The notes: generated by a model not told the origin, from the sequence alone. A stretch of 64,000 nt of DNA from Rhodanobacter lindaniclasticus (GCF_004799035.1 NZ_MWIO01000031.1:1-64000); one strand, 5' to 3'; counted from the first letter of the stretch, positions 1 through 9,827 are shown. Numbers and translations are program-made.

Positions 1-168
1 CGTGATGTTGCCGCTGGCATCCGCCTCGGCCAGCGGCGTGCCCTGCGCATCGGTGTAGACATATGTCACCGTGCCGGCATGAGCGACTCCGCCCAACCAG
101 AGCATCAGCAGCACCAACGCATATGCGATCGCCTTGTGCGTGGCCCGCCCTTTGATCTGGATATCCAT
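1..168 (-). CDS. RHS-core protein, N-terminal part (cut by window edge)
   Basis: This is the first 56 residues of a secreted protein that runs out of the window. It has a basic N-terminus, a hydrophobic stretch (about residues 13-28) and an Ala-His-Ala signal-peptidase-like site. Immediately afterwards comes the sequence VTYVYTDAQGTPLAEADASG. That resembles the conserved start of the RHS-associated core (pattern D-x-x-G-T-P, then D-x-x-G-N-I). The chosen ATG (166-168) sits 6-7 bases after AGGAG; a second ATG at 172-174 is in frame but abuts the SD. The gene starts only 11 bases after the stop of the large RHS gene upstream, so the two are probably cotranscribed. The core domain of the neighbouring RHS protein therefore seems to be made as a separate exported polypeptide. 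Function beyond the RHS family is not visible. Confidence 0.7.
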   Translation of the reverse strand, partial: MDIQIKGRATHKAIAYALVLLMLWLGGVAHAGTVTYVYTDAQGTPLAEADASGNIT

Positions 169-179
169 GTCCATGCTCC

Positions 180-3100
180 TCACTCGATCGGCCCGGGCGG
201 GTTGGCCTGCGTCGGGTTGGAGGCGTTCTTGAATGCGGAGCATCCGCCGGCGTTGCACGCTTGTACGGCGTACTGGAGGAACTGACTTGTGGTGGGGGTT
301 GGCATCGAGGCGCTGGTTGCCGCCGTCGTCGCCACGATCGCGACGCTGCCATTGTCCAGGTTGGTGCGTTGCACCTTGTAGGAGGTGGCTGTCGCCGAGG
401 CGGACCATGTGATGCTGTAAGGCTTCCCGAGCACGGAGTAAGGTGCCGTCACCGTGGCAGGGGCGGCAGGCAGCAAGGTCACCGCGATCGTGTCAACGGC
501 ACTCCAGGCTCCGCAACCCCCGGCGTTGCAGGCCTGTGCCCGGTAGCCATAGCTGGCGTTGCCTTTGCCGCTGAATGCCTTGCTGGTCGCGCCGCTGCTC
601 TGGACCGTGCTCCAGCCGCCGTCGTTGACCTCCTCCTGCAGCGTATAGCTGGTCGCACCACTTACCGCACCCCAACTCACCGTATAGCTGCCGCTGTTGC
701 TGGTCGCCGGCACGCTCAGGTTCGGCGCACTGGCTGGCGGGATCGTTACCGTCACCGCGCTGCTGGCCTTGTACGCACTGCAGCCGCTCGCGTTGCACGC
801 CTGCACCTGATAGGTGTAGCTGCCACTCGTGATCACCGTGCGCGTGCTGGCCGTCGCCGCGCCAGTGTAGACGCTGCTCCAGCTTCCACTGCCCAGGCGT
901 TGCTGCAAGGTGTAGCCGGTCGCCGTGGCACTGCCCGACCAGCTCACTGCGATACTGCCGCTGCTCGTGGCCGGCACGGAAATACTTGCCGGCACGGGCG
1001 GCGGCAGCAGGACCGTCGTGCTCTTGGTCACGCTCCAGGGGCCACAGCCACCGACGTTGCAACCCTGTGCCCGATAGCCGTAGCTGCCGTTCCCTTTGCC
1101 ACTGATGGCCTTGCTGGTAGCCGCGCTGCTCTGGATCGTGCCCCAGCCGCCGCCGTTGGTCTGCTCCTGCAAGGTATAGCTGGTCGCCAGGCTCACGCTG
1201 CCCCAGCTCACGGTGTAGCTGCCGTTGGTGCTGCTCGTCGGTACGCTCAACGTTGGCGCCGTGGTGGGTGGGTGCGTCACCACCATGGGACCGGCCGCGA
1301 CCCACGCCGTGCATACCGAGTTGCCTTCCGTGTCGTTGCATGCCTGCAGCCGATAGGTGTAGCTGCCATCGGCCAACCCCGAGAGCGCCGCGCTGGTCGC
1401 CAGGCCGGCGTAAGCCGTGCTCCAACTGGTGCCGCCGTTGCTGCTGTGCTGCAGCGTGTACAGGGTGACCGGGGCCGACGCAGTCCAGCTCAGCGTGACA
1501 CCGCCGGTCGAATTGGTCGCGGGCACGGTGTAGCTCGGCAAGGGACTCGGTACCACCCCGTAGTCGGTATTGACGGTCACTGCACTGGATGCCGCCCAAC
1601 CACGCGTGCCATGGGCGTTGGAGGCGGCCACTTGATACGTATAGCTGCCGCTGGCGGTGCCCGGGCGACTGATGGAGGTGGCCGGCGTGCCGCTGGCAAT
1701 GGTGGTCCAGGCGCCGCTGCCGAGGCGCTCCTGCACCGCGTAGGCAGTCGCAGTGGCCGGAGCGGTCCAGCTCACCGTATAGGCACCATTGACGATACCG
1801 GTGGGCACGGTCACGACGGGCAGCGTCGGGGTTACGCCCAGCGTGGCGGAGGTGGTGAACGCGCCGCACGTGGTGCCGATGCAACCCTCCACCCGGTAGA
1901 CGTAGCTGCCGCCGGCCCGTCCGCTCAGTGCCGCACTGGGAGCGCTGCCGCTGTATACCGTGGTCCAGGTACCGCCATTGGCACTCTCCTGCAGCACATA
2001 GCTGGTCGCTCCGGGCACGGCACCCCAGTTCACCGTATAGCTGCCGTTGTTGGGATTGCTGCTGAAGCCGATGGTGGCCGATGCGCCCAGACTTATCGTT
2101 GCGTTCTTCGCAAGCAGTTTGCGGCCGAGATAAATGAAGTTGGTAGCTCGGGCGCTGCCGAGCTCGACCTGATGCATCAGCTGGCCGGCTTGGCTGTAGA
2201 AGTAATAGGTCGGGCTTCCGGTCGTCGGTGTTTTGCTGACGCGACGGCCGGCGGCGTCGTAGGCATAAGTGTTCACGCCTAGGATCTGCGTGAGTTGGTT
2301 CTTCTGGTCGAACCGCAGCGTCGTGTTGTTCTTGGTTTGGACGTTGCCCCAGGCGTCATAGGAGTAAGTGACTGTCGCGGCGCCACTGATGCTGGCCAGC
2401 TTGTTGCTCGTGTCGTAGTGGTAGACGGCAGTTTGGCCGTTGGTCTGCACTGTGCGTAGGTTGTTGAGGGCGTCGTAGGTGAACGCCTGCGTGCCCCATA
2501 ATCCATTGGCGGTCGCACTCTTCAGCCGGTTGAGCGTGTCGTAGCCGAAGCTCTTGTTGCGCGGTCCACCCGCCAGATCGGCTACCGAGGTGATGTTGCC
2601 GTTCGGGTCATAGGTCAGGTCCTCGCTCAGCTGCGGCATGCTGCGCACGCCGTAGGTGAAGTTGCTGAGCAACTGACGGGCATTCTGTTCGGCAAGGTAG
2701 ACCGCGCCATTGCCGTATACGAACTGGCTTACCTCCCCATTGGGGAAGTAACCGATGCCCGTGGCGTAATTGCCCACGCGGGTCGGGCGACCCAGCGCAT
2801 CGGGGGCGTAACTGACGTTCTCGCCGTCAGGATATTGCACCAAGCTGACATGGCCGTTGGCGTCGTGCGTGTAACCGATGGTCCAGGTGCTCTGGCCCAC
2901 CAGTTGCAAGCTCTCGTCAGTGAGCATGCCGCGGAAGTTGTAGTTGCCATTCCAGGTACTGATGCCCGAGGCGACGGCCCGAGTCATGGGTCCTGCCGGG
3001 TCATAGTCATAGCTGGTACTTTGTGTGCCTGCTGGTGGCAGGATCGTTTTGACGCGATTCATCGCGTCGTAGGTGCGCGTAGTTCTGGCTGCAGCGGCAA

Positions 3101-6014
3101 CCTGCTCCTGGCCACACCCTGTGCCGCTGATGGCGAGCCCTGCGGCGCTCCACAGCAAGTTGCCCGCCCCATCCCAATCCATCACTTCGCTGCCGCTCTC
3201 CGGCTCGGTCGTTCGGCACAGGCGATGGTGGCTGTCATAGGTCAGCGTCTTGGTGAGCGTGTTGTTCTCGGTACCGTACAGGCCGGACTGTGTGATCGAC
3301 GTGGGACTGCCGAAAACATCCCGCGCAATCGTCTGCGTAATCCCTGCGGGTGCGTCGACGCGCACCGGCCAATCCGTCGTGGGCTGATCGAACGCCATGA
3401 AGGCCGTCGTCGTGGCGTGGTTCTTGGGATCGGTAACCCGGGTCTTGAATCCGGACAGGTAATCGGTGGTGGTCGCAAGCGTGCCCAGTTCCGAATCCCG
3501 CTGAACGGCGGTTACCCGATCGAGCGGGTCGTAACTGGTGTGGCTGCCGGCGTTGACCGTGGCGTAACTGGCAAGGTTGTTGATCGGGTAAGACGCAAAC
3601 ACCTTGCGGCCGGTCGTGTCGTAACGCTGTACAACCTGACTGAGTGTGGCGGCCTTGTTGGCGCTGTCGTAGCGTTCCGTCACCAACGGGCGCCACATGG
3701 CATCGAAATAGGTCACTTCATAGCCGTTGCCCGTATGGACGGTCTGTTTCCAATGGCCACCCGGGATGCCGTACTCGCTGCCACTCACCGGAACGAAGGA
3801 AAGCAACGTCTGGTTCCATGCCACCTCATCACCAGTCGGGTAGGTGATGCTGGCCAGTCGACCCATGGGGTCGTAGCCATAGTTGGTGGTGTGGCCATTT
3901 TGATCCTTGACCCACGTGATCCAGCCAGCGTCGTTGACTCCGGCGGATTCGCTGTAGCTATCGGGATAATTGATGACTTGAGGAATGCCCCGTTTCCAGC
4001 TCGACGCCGCCGTGATGTTGTCATCGCCGTCCTTGACGGTGGCAATCGTGCCGTCGCCGTTCCAGGTCAAGGTCTGCTTCAACACGCCGAACACGGAATG
4101 GGTCAGAGGCAGAGCGGTCGCGCTATCGAAGGTCGCCGCTGACGTCGTGATGCCGTTGACTTTGCGTTCGGCGACTTGGCCCAACACCCATTTGCTGGTG
4201 TTGTCGTGGTACGTGGTCTGGGTGGCCCGGCTGTAACCCAGGCTGCTGGATTCGGTTTGCTGGGTTGCTCGCGCGTAAGAGTCGAAACCGGTGACCGTGT
4301 TGGTGAACGTTACGCCGTCCTGAGTAGTCTCCGATTGGACGGTGGGACGAACATGTGCCGTGGCCGGATCGCCTATGCCACCCAAGAGGTCGCCGTACTG
4401 GGAATAAAAGGATTGAGTTGAAACGGCCGACTCGGCGAGATAGTCGTTTGTCTGGGTACGAATGACGCTACCGTCAGAGCGCAGAATATCCGTCTGAAGC
4501 AGCCGTCCATCATTGAACGCATACTCAAATCCGAACCGATAACGACGCTGGGATTTATCCGGCTCAGATACGACAACCGTCTTGTCCAACGCGCAGGTCG
4601 TGCAAGGGTACTGGTAAGGCTGATGAGGATGACCCCACATATCCTCCCCGATGCTGTGTTCCCCATAGTTGTAGCCCCATGTCGCCGTTGGCAGACCTGG
4701 GCCACTGATTGTTTTCTGGGTCAAGCTCATTACATCGAAGAAGTTCCCCACCCGCAGCGAGTTGACGGGATTCTCCGTCGTTCCCGAGTTCACGCATTCG
4801 TTTACGTTCACGCCACTTCGCCCATGGCGCATGTTTTTGAAACGATAGTTTGCGGTGGCGCCACTCGGGCCTTTCGCGGCGAGCGTGTATTCGACGTTGA
4901 TGATGGAGGGCGGCAACCGGCAATTTAGAAGGCTTTCCTCCGGCAGGGGCATCGGCGGCTTCAATGTCCCTGTGTACGTGTATTGCCAATCGGTGCCATC
5001 AGGCAATACCACTTGCTTCAAATTGCCCGCCGCGTCATATTGGTAGTGCCAGGTGCGGCTGTCGCTTGTCGCTGATACCAGCCGATTGCCGTTGTAGGCA
5101 AGCGATATTTCACGCCCGTCGCTGGCCCAGATTCGCATCGGGTGCCCCGCGGCGTTGTACGAAAACTGCACCGTATTGCCGAAGCGGTCTTCGATCTTGC
5201 TTGCGAGAAGGTAGTATTGATTGCGCTGCAAATACACCACGGTACCAGCGGTCAGCGACATTTTTCTAAGCGTTGGCGCGACGCGTGCGATGCCTACATC
5301 AAAATAGTAACGAATCCCGGATGCGGTAGTCAGTCTGAACCCTTCGCCGGACAATCCGGCTTGCATTGGAATGCAGGCGAGCGCGTCCCGTTCGGGAGTC
5401 GTCAGATAATATGGCCCACCAGTCGTCGGCAACGGAACCGACGCATTCACCGCAAGCGTCTTGGAGTCGCCCCTGCCGGGAATATGGACGCTGACGCCGG
5501 ACCACGCCTCCGACCCCCAAAATGCATGGGTAGGACCAAGCTCTGGAGCGGGCACGCTGGTTCCAGAGCATCGCTGTGTTGGCCAACCATTCGTACTCGG
5601 GTTGCTGGGCGTGACTGGATACGTGGCCGCCATGTACGGCACATCCACGTCCCAATTTCCAGCGCCACCCAACGATATGTCGGTAGTGTTTATGCCTTGG
5701 ACCTGCAACTCGATCGAAATACGCCGAACGAGTTGTACCGGAAGGGCGAAATTTCCTGGCACGGCAATATCTGCAACCGAAAAGGTCGTCGCCCCGTCGT
5801 ACAAGCTGACGGCTTCGCCTGAGAAGCCCTCGTCGAGAGCAGCCATATGCTCGGCGCCCTCGATTTGCTTGTGATATTCCACCCATGGCTCGACGCCGTC
5901 CTGGCCGGAGCTCTGCGCGAACGCCGGCAGCGTCGCAGAAACAAACAACGGGAATGCCAGCCAGCAGAACCCTTTCAGGCTCGATATCGCCACCTGCCCA
6001 AGCGAAACTTTCAT
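180..6014 (-). CDS. Secreted RHS/YD-repeat protein with seven C-terminal Fn3-like repeats
   Basis: A 1944-residue protein with a signal peptide (residues 1-34, ending Ala-Phe-Ala-Gln). A middle region of about 900 residues is rich in YD-type repeats (for example FTYDALNNL, YSYDAWGN, YAYDAAGRR). After residue about 1240 come seven repeats of roughly 90 residues of the form NGSYTVSWG..ATSYTLQE..GSYTYR.QACN, which resemble fibronectin type III modules. RHS/YD proteins form hollow shells around toxic or adhesive cargo. This one lacks the usual RHS core, which instead opens the next gene (1-168). The upstream ATG-like start would destroy the signal peptide, so the ATG at 6012-6014, preceded by a purine-rich AAGGGGG, is preferred. 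The DNA at 4300-5900 is visibly less GC-rich than the neighbouring oxidase genes, which suggests separate acquisition. Confidence 0.85.
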   Translation of the reverse strand: MKVSLGQVAISSLKGFCWLAFPLFVSATLPAFAQSSGQDGVEPWVEYHKQIEGAEHMAALDEGFSGEAVSLYDGATTFSVADIAVPGNFALPVQLVRRISIELQVQGINTTDISLGGAGNWDVDVPYMAATYPVTPSNPSTNGWPTQRCSGTSVPAPELGPTHAFWGSEAWSGVSVHIPGRGDSKTLAVNASVPLPTTGGPYYLTTPERDALACIPMQAGLSGEGFRLTTASGIRYYFDVGIARVAPTLRKMSLTAGTVVYLQRNQYYLLASKIEDRFGNTVQFSYNAAGHPMRIWASDGREISLAYNGNRLVSATSDSRTWHYQYDAAGNLKQVVLPDGTDWQYTYTGTLKPPMPLPEESLLNCRLPPSIINVEYTLAAKGPSGATANYRFKNMRHGRSGVNVNECVNSGTTENPVNSLRVGNFFDVMSLTQKTISGPGLPTATWGYNYGEHSIGEDMWGHPHQPYQYPCTTCALDKTVVVSEPDKSQRRYRFGFEYAFNDGRLLQTDILRSDGSVIRTQTNDYLAESAVSTQSFYSQYGDLLGGIGDPATAHVRPTVQSETTQDGVTFTNTVTGFDSYARATQQTESSSLGYSRATQTTYHDNTSKWVLGQVAERKVNGITTSAATFDSATALPLTHSVFGVLKQTLTWNGDGTIATVKDGDDNITAASSWKRGIPQVINYPDSYSESAGVNDAGWITWVKDQNGHTTNYGYDPMGRLASITYPTGDEVAWNQTLLSFVPVSGSEYGIPGGHWKQTVHTGNGYEVTYFDAMWRPLVTERYDSANKAATLSQVVQRYDTTGRKVFASYPINNLASYATVNAGSHTSYDPLDRVTAVQRDSELGTLATTTDYLSGFKTRVTDPKNHATTTAFMAFDQPTTDWPVRVDAPAGITQTIARDVFGSPTSITQSGLYGTENNTLTKTLTYDSHHRLCRTTEPESGSEVMDWDGAGNLLWSAAGLAISGTGCGQEQVAAAARTTRTYDAMNRVKTILPPAGTQSTSYDYDPAGPMTRAVASGISTWNGNYNFRGMLTDESLQLVGQSTWTIGYTHDANGHVSLVQYPDGENVSYAPDALGRPTRVGNYATGIGYFPNGEVSQFVYGNGAVYLAEQNARQLLSNFTYGVRSMPQLSEDLTYDPNGNITSVADLAGGPRNKSFGYDTLNRLKSATANGLWGTQAFTYDALNNLRTVQTNGQTAVYHYDTSNKLASISGAATVTYSYDAWGNVQTKNNTTLRFDQKNQLTQILGVNTYAYDAAGRRVSKTPTTGSPTYYFYSQAGQLMHQVELGSARATNFIYLGRKLLAKNATISLGASATIGFSSNPNNGSYTVNWGAVPGATSYVLQESANGGTWTTVYSGSAPSAALSGRAGGSYVYRVEGCIGTTCGAFTTSATLGVTPTLPVVTVPTGIVNGAYTVSWTAPATATAYAVQERLGSGAWTTIASGTPATSISRPGTASGSYTYQVAASNAHGTRGWAASSAVTVNTDYGVVPSPLPSYTVPATNSTGGVTLSWTASAPVTLYTLQHSSNGGTSWSTAYAGLATSAALSGLADGSYTYRLQACNDTEGNSVCTAWVAAGPMVVTHPPTTAPTLSVPTSSTNGSYTVSWGSVSLATSYTLQEQTNGGGWGTIQSSAATSKAISGKGNGSYGYRAQGCNVGGCGPWSVTKSTTVLLPPPVPASISVPATSSGSIAVSWSGSATATGYTLQQRLGSGSWSSVYTGAATASTRTVITSGSYTYQVQACNASGCSAYKASSAVTVTIPPASAPNLSVPATSNSGSYTVSWGAVSGATSYTLQEEVNDGGWSTVQSSGATSKAFSGKGNASYGYRAQACNAGGCGAWSAVDTIAVTLLPAAPATVTAPYSVLGKPYSITWSASATATSYKVQRTNLDNGSVAIVATTAATSASMPTPTTSQFLQYAVQACNAGGCSAFKNASNPTQANPPGPIE
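183..2080 (-). repeat. Seven tandem Fn3-like coding repeats
   Basis: Seven direct repeats of about 260-290 bp encode the C-terminal Fn3-like modules of the RHS protein. Approximate blocks are 183-445, 446-715, 716-975, 976-1255, 1256-1545, 1546-1815 and 1816-2080. The modules at 446-715 and 976-1255 are the most alike: both carry SKA-x-SGKGN followed by SYGYRAQ and a Cys-Asn...Gly-Gly-Cys-Gly pattern. Several modules contain a paired cysteine (ACNAGGC). The similarity suggests duplication or recombination among modules. Confidence 0.8.
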
Positions 6015-6149
6015 CCCTGCCCCCTTGCGTGCGCCCCGGGGACGATTTCCCCGACATTGCAACGCACATTCCCGCAGGCGTTCTTACGCTTGAGTGGCCA
6101 TGGAGTCAACCCACAATCGACGAAAGCCCTCCTGCAATCGGTTTGCCGT

Positions 6150-7052
6150 TCAACCGATCTGCCGCAGCATCGCCCCATGCTGCAGCAGCGGGTCGACCAG
6201 CCAGTGGTCGAGCAGCAGGAAGGCGAACAAGGCCATCAGGTACACGATGGAATACTTGAACACCTTCATCGGGTACAGCTCGTCGGGCGGGTTGAGCAGG
6301 CGGATCGCATAGTAGAGGAATCCCGCGCCGAGCACGATCGCGCCGGCCAGGTAGAGCAGCCCGCTCATGCCGGTGATCGCCGGCAGCAGGGTCACCAGCA
6401 CCAGCAGGATCGTGTAGAACAGCACCTGCCAGCGGGTGTAGACCACGCCGTGGGTGACCGGCAGCATCGGCACGCCGGCGCGGGCGTAGTCGTCGCGACG
6501 GAAGATCGCCAACGCCCAGAAGTGCGGCGGCGTCCACACGAAGATGATCAGGCACAGCTGCAGCGCGAAGGCATGCAGTTCGCCGGTGACCGCGGTCCAG
6601 CCCAGCACCGGCGGGATCGCGCCGGCGAGGCCGCCGATCACGATGTTCTGCGGCGTGGCGCGCTTCAGGTAGCGCGTGTAGACCAGCGCGTAGCCGATCA
6701 GACCGCCGAAGGTGAGCAGCGCGGTCAGCGTGTTGACCAGCAGGGCCAGCACCAGCATCGAGGCAATCCCCATCAGCACCGCGAACACCAGCGCCTGGTG
6801 CGCGGTGAGCTTGCCGGTGGCCAGCGGGCGGCGCGCCGTGCGCGCCATCAGCTTGTCGATCCGTTCGTCGATCAGGTGGTTGAACGCCGCGGCCGAACCG
6901 GAGGCCAGCCAGATGCCGAACGTACCGAACACCAGCGCGCGCCACGGCGGAATCCCGGGCACGGCCAGGAACATGCCGATCACCGCGCAGAACACCAGCA
7001 ACGCAACGATGCGCGGCTTGGTCAGCTGCATGTATTCGCGGATCAACTCCAT
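6150..7052 (-). CDS. cyoE/ctaB: Protoheme IX farnesyltransferase (heme O synthase)
   Basis: A 300-residue polytopic membrane protein of the UbiA prenyltransferase family. It transfers farnesyl diphosphate to heme B to make heme O, the precursor of heme A for the aa3 oxidase. The first Mg-diphosphate motif is N58-x3-D62-x3-D66 (NHLIDERID). The second, around residue 185, is the [15 protein letters not shown] signature typical of CyoE/CtaB. About eight or nine hydrophobic segments are present. The start at 7050-7052 lies one base after the stop of ctaA, with AGGAG a short distance upstream; an upstream in-frame extension is just the ctaA sequence in another frame. It ends the biogenesis operon SURF1 - SCO-like - ctaA - cyoE. 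Confidence 0.96.
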   Translation of the reverse strand: MELIREYMQLTKPRIVALLVFCAVIGMFLAVPGIPPWRALVFGTFGIWLASGSAAAFNHLIDERIDKLMARTARRPLATGKLTAHQALVFAVLMGIASMLVLALLVNTLTALLTFGGLIGYALVYTRYLKRATPQNIVIGGLAGAIPPVLGWTAVTGELHAFALQLCLIIFVWTPPHFWALAIFRRDDYARAGVPMLPVTHGVVYTRWQVLFYTILLVLVTLLPAITGMSGLLYLAGAIVLGAGFLYYAIRLLNPPDELYPMKVFKYSIVYLMALFAFLLLDHWLVDPLLQHGAMLRQIG

Positions 7053-7053
7053 C

Positions 7054-8217
7054 TTAAGGGGACTCCTCTGACATCGGCGCAATCGCCTGCGTGCGCGCCA
7101 ATGTGGCCAGCAAGGCAAACAACAACAAGGCCGCCACACCATTGTGCGCGGTCGCCACCGCCAACGGCAGGCCGAAATACACGTTGCTGACGCCCAGCGT
7201 GACCTGGGCCAGCAGGATCAGCGCGATCGCCAGCGCGTGCACGCGCAAACCCCGACGCGCCGCCTTGAACGCCAGCCAGCCGAGGTAGCAGAACACCACC
7301 AGCGCGCCGATCCGATGCGCGATCTGGATCGCGCTGCGCGCGGCCATGTCGAGCACGCCACCTTCGTAGTTGACGCCGATGCCGCGCCACAGGATGAAGC
7401 CCTCATGGAAATCGGTCGGCGGCGCCCACTGGCCCAGGCACTGCGGGAACGAGCCCGGGCCGTAGCCGCAGGCCAGCGCCGCGTAGTTGGACGAGGTCCA
7501 GCCACCCAGCGCGATCTGGCACGCCAGCAACACCACGCCCGCCACCACCAGGGTGCGCAGCCCGGCCAGCCGTTGGTCCGGCGCGGCAACGCCGGCGAAG
7601 CGCAGCGCCACGTATGAGAGCAGGCCGAAGGTGAGCATGCCGCCGAGCAGGTGGCTGGTGACCACCACGGGTTTCAGCAGCAAGGTGACCGTCCACATGC
7701 CGAGCATGGCCTGGAACACGATCACCGCGAACGCCAGCACGCTGATCCGCCGCGCGCCGCTGCCACCCGATCGCCACGCAGCGACCAGCGGTGCCGCGAT
7801 CGCCACCCCCGCCAGCACCGAGGAAAACACGTGTTCGCCGCGCATGTACATGCTCACGCCGATCGCGGCGCATATCGCGCCGAGCACCACCATCGCGCGC
7901 ACGCGCCGGTCACGCCACGCGGCGGCCAGCGCCAGCACCAGCACCATCACGCCCAGCGTGCCGGCGAGGAAGCGATGCACCTGCTCGCGCCAGGCCTTGT
8001 GCGCCTCGTAGGGGCGATCCGGGAACGCTGCGTCGGCATGCGCCACCGCCTGCGCGTGCTGCGGCCAGGTGACCTGACCGTAGCAGGTGGGCCAGTCCGG
8101 GCAGGACAGCCCGGCGTTGGACAGCCGCACGAAGGCGCCGAACATCACCAGGCCGAACGCGAACAGCGCCGCCAGCAGCGACAGGCCGCGCAGTAACTTC
8201 CGCTGGCGTGCCGACAT
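7054..8217 (-). CDS. ctaA: Heme A synthase (COX15/CtaA family)
   Basis: A 387-residue membrane protein that oxidises the heme O methyl group to a formyl group, giving heme A for cytochrome c oxidase. It has about eight transmembrane helices in two four-helix halves. Candidate heme-ligand histidines lie in EQVHRF (about residue 81), [13 protein letters not shown] and IAHRIGAL. A pair of cysteines (C39 and C45 in [10 protein letters not shown]) sits in the first periplasmic loop, as in proteobacterial COX15 proteins. The ATG at 8215-8217 overlaps the TGA of the upstream SCO-like gene (ATGA), so the genes are translationally coupled. Confidence 0.95.
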   Translation of the reverse strand: MSARQRKLLRGLSLLAALFAFGLVMFGAFVRLSNAGLSCPDWPTCYGQVTWPQHAQAVAHADAAFPDRPYEAHKAWREQVHRFLAGTLGVMVLVLALAAAWRDRRVRAMVVLGAICAAIGVSMYMRGEHVFSSVLAGVAIAAPLVAAWRSGGSGARRISVLAFAVIVFQAMLGMWTVTLLLKPVVVTSHLLGGMLTFGLLSYVALRFAGVAAPDQRLAGLRTLVVAGVVLLACQIALGGWTSSNYAALACGYGPGSFPQCLGQWAPPTDFHEGFILWRGIGVNYEGGVLDMAARSAIQIAHRIGALVVFCYLGWLAFKAARRGLRVHALAIALILLAQVTLGVSNVYFGLPLAVATAHNGVAALLLFALLATLARTQAIAPMSEESP

Positions 8218-8789
8218 CACTTGATCACCTTGCGCATGTCGCGCAGCAAGCCGGCAGCGTCGAAGCCCGGCGGATAGAACGAGAGCGCGGTGCCGTTGGA
8301 TTCCACCAGCAGCGCGCCGACGCTGTCGGGTGTGGCCGGCCGGTAGCCATCGAGCTTGCCGTCGATGTCGCGACCGGTCTGCCAGTACGTCGCCATCGCC
8401 GCGCGTGCCGCCGCATCGACAGGTGGCGTGCCCAGGTAGAGCAGGCGCAGGCGATCCTGCTTGTGGTTCAGCATCACCCGCGCCTTGGCCATCGCGGTCA
8501 GTGTGGCCAGGCACTGCGTGGCGCAATCCGGGCCGGCCAGCGCCACCAGGGTCATTCGCGGCTCGCTGTCGCGCCAGGCGTAATCGCCGCCGTCGGCCAG
8601 CACCACGCGGAGGTGCTCGTCGAGGAAATTGCGCTGCGGCACGATCGGCTGACCGTTGCCCTTGGTGCCCGGCTGCCATCCGGCAAGGGTGAGCACACCG
8701 GCGGCGATCATCGGTGCCAGGAACACCAGCGCGATCAGCAACAGGTGGGTGCGGCTCTTGCGCGTGCGGTTGGGCTCAGCAGTGTTCAT
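8217..8789 (-). CDS. SCO-like thioredoxin-fold membrane protein of the oxidase operon
   Basis: A 190-residue protein with one N-terminal transmembrane helix (about residues 15-37) and a periplasmic domain. The domain holds a C89-x3-C93 motif (CATQC) after a hydrophobic strand, LVALAGPD, as in SCO/thioredoxin-like copper chaperones. I see no histidine in the C-terminal part where SCO proteins keep their third copper ligand, so copper binding is doubtful. Its place between SURF1 and ctaA matches that of the uncharacterised PA0111-type gene in Pseudomonas. It probably assists assembly of the oxidase copper or heme centres. Start ATG at 8787-8789. Confidence 0.75.
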   Translation of the reverse strand: MNTAEPNRTRKSRTHLLLIALVFLAPMIAAGVLTLAGWQPGTKGNGQPIVPQRNFLDEHLRVVLADGGDYAWRDSEPRMTLVALAGPDCATQCLATLTAMAKARVMLNHKQDRLRLLYLGTPPVDAAARAAMATYWQTGRDIDGKLDGYRPATPDSVGALLVESNGTALSFYPPGFDAAGLLRDMRKVIK

Positions 8790-8823
8790 CGTGGACAGTC
8801 ATCACAAGGCATCGGTGGGGTCA

Positions 8824-9552
8824 TCATCGCCCGCGCGGAGGGCGCTTGCGGTGCAGCACCAGCAGGATCACCACCGCGGCGACGGCGAAGGCGAACCACT
8901 GGAACGCGTAGGCGCGATGTCGCGCCGGCGGCATCGAGAGGTCGAGCGTGTGCTCGCGGGCGTAGATCGACGAGGCATCGGCATCCAGCGCCAGCACGCG
9001 CGGATACAACGGCCGGCCGAGGTCGGCGGCGACCTGGCCCATCGCCAGGTAGATGCTCTGCTTCGGCCAATGGGTCTGTCGCGCCAGCGCGTTGCCGCCC
9101 ATCTCGAAACCGGTCGGCGGCGGCGGCACGTACAAACCATGCAACGCGACCGGCGTGGACGGCAGCGGCGGCAGCTGCGGCGTCTTGCCGTTGCCGCTGC
9201 CAGGCAGGAAACCCAGGTCGACCAGCAGCAGCGGTGCGTGCCCGGCCAGTTCGAACGGCGCGAACACCTCCACGCCGCCGCGCTCGTCGTGCTTCGGATT
9301 GTCCAGCAGGTAGAGCCGGTCGGCCAGGTAACGGCCATGCACCTGCACGCGCGGAAAGCTGTCCGCCGGCGGCGTGGCGGCCACCTTGGCGAAGTCCTGC
9401 GGAGCAGCGGTTTCCGCTGCGGCATAGCGACGCAGCAGCGATTCCTTGAAGTCGGCGCGATGCAGTTGCCAGACGCCCAGGCGCAGAAACAGCAAGGCGC
9501 CGGCCACCGTCAGCAACAACGCCCACCATGACGGACGGCGAAAACCGTTCAC
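8824..9552 (-). CDS. surf1: SURF1 family cytochrome oxidase biogenesis protein
   Basis: A 242-residue protein with the classic SURF1 layout: one N-terminal helix (about residues 8-26), a periplasmic domain of about 170 residues, and a C-terminal helix (about 213-232). The N-terminal block GVWQLHRADFKESLL and the C-terminal block RHRAYAFQWFAFA are family signatures. SURF1 is involved in heme A delivery or insertion into subunit I. Translation appears to begin at GTG (9550-9552) with no strong SD. The 5' end overlaps upstream sequence of the divergently read DUF2909-like gene. Confidence 0.93.
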   Translation of the reverse strand: MNGFRRPSWWALLLTVAGALLFLRLGVWQLHRADFKESLLRRYAAAETAAPQDFAKVAATPPADSFPRVQVHGRYLADRLYLLDNPKHDERGGVEVFAPFELAGHAPLLLVDLGFLPGSGNGKTPQLPPLPSTPVALHGLYVPPPPTGFEMGGNALARQTHWPKQSIYLAMGQVAADLGRPLYPRVLALDADASSIYAREHTLDLSMPPARHRAYAFQWFAFAVAAVVILLVLHRKRPPRGR

Positions 9553-9611
9553 GCGGTGCGGCTGCCGCGGGTGGCTATACTGCCGCTGTCGAAATCGTTC
9601 GGACCGGTCAC

Positions 9612-9827
9612 GTGGAAACCATCTACAAAGTCGCGCTGGTGGTGGTATTGCTGGTGGTGATCTTCAACCTCGGCCAGGCGCTGTTCTTCATGATGAAGGA
9701 CAAGGACGACGACCGACGCACGGTATGGGCACTGACCCGTCGCATCGGCCTGTCGCTGGTGCTGATCGGCATGGTCATCCTGGGCATCTGGATGGGCTGG
9801 CTGCACCCGCACGGCGTCAGCCCGTAA
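9612..9827 (+). CDS. DUF2909-type twin-transmembrane small protein
   Basis: A 71-residue protein with two hydrophobic helices (about residues 5-24 and 42-62) joined by a short charged loop, MMKDKDDDRRTVW. This is the typical form of the DUF2909 'twin transmembrane' family found beside SURF1 in gamma- and betaproteobacterial oxidase operons. I chose the GTG at 9612 because it gives the usual family length; an in-frame ATG at 9528 would add 28 residues of low-complexity sequence overlapping surf1. It reads opposite to the oxidase genes. It is the last oxidase-associated gene before the 52-kb insertion. Function unknown. Confidence 0.75.
   Translation: METIYKVALVVVLLVVIFNLGQALFFMMKDKDDDRRTVWALTRRIGLSLVLIGMVILGIWMGWLHPHGVSP

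Noticed and set aside
6137-6158. Hairpin with arms ATCGGTT/AACCGAT at the end of cyoE
   Set aside because: It overlaps the stop codon and has no T-run on the minus strand, so it was not called as a terminator.
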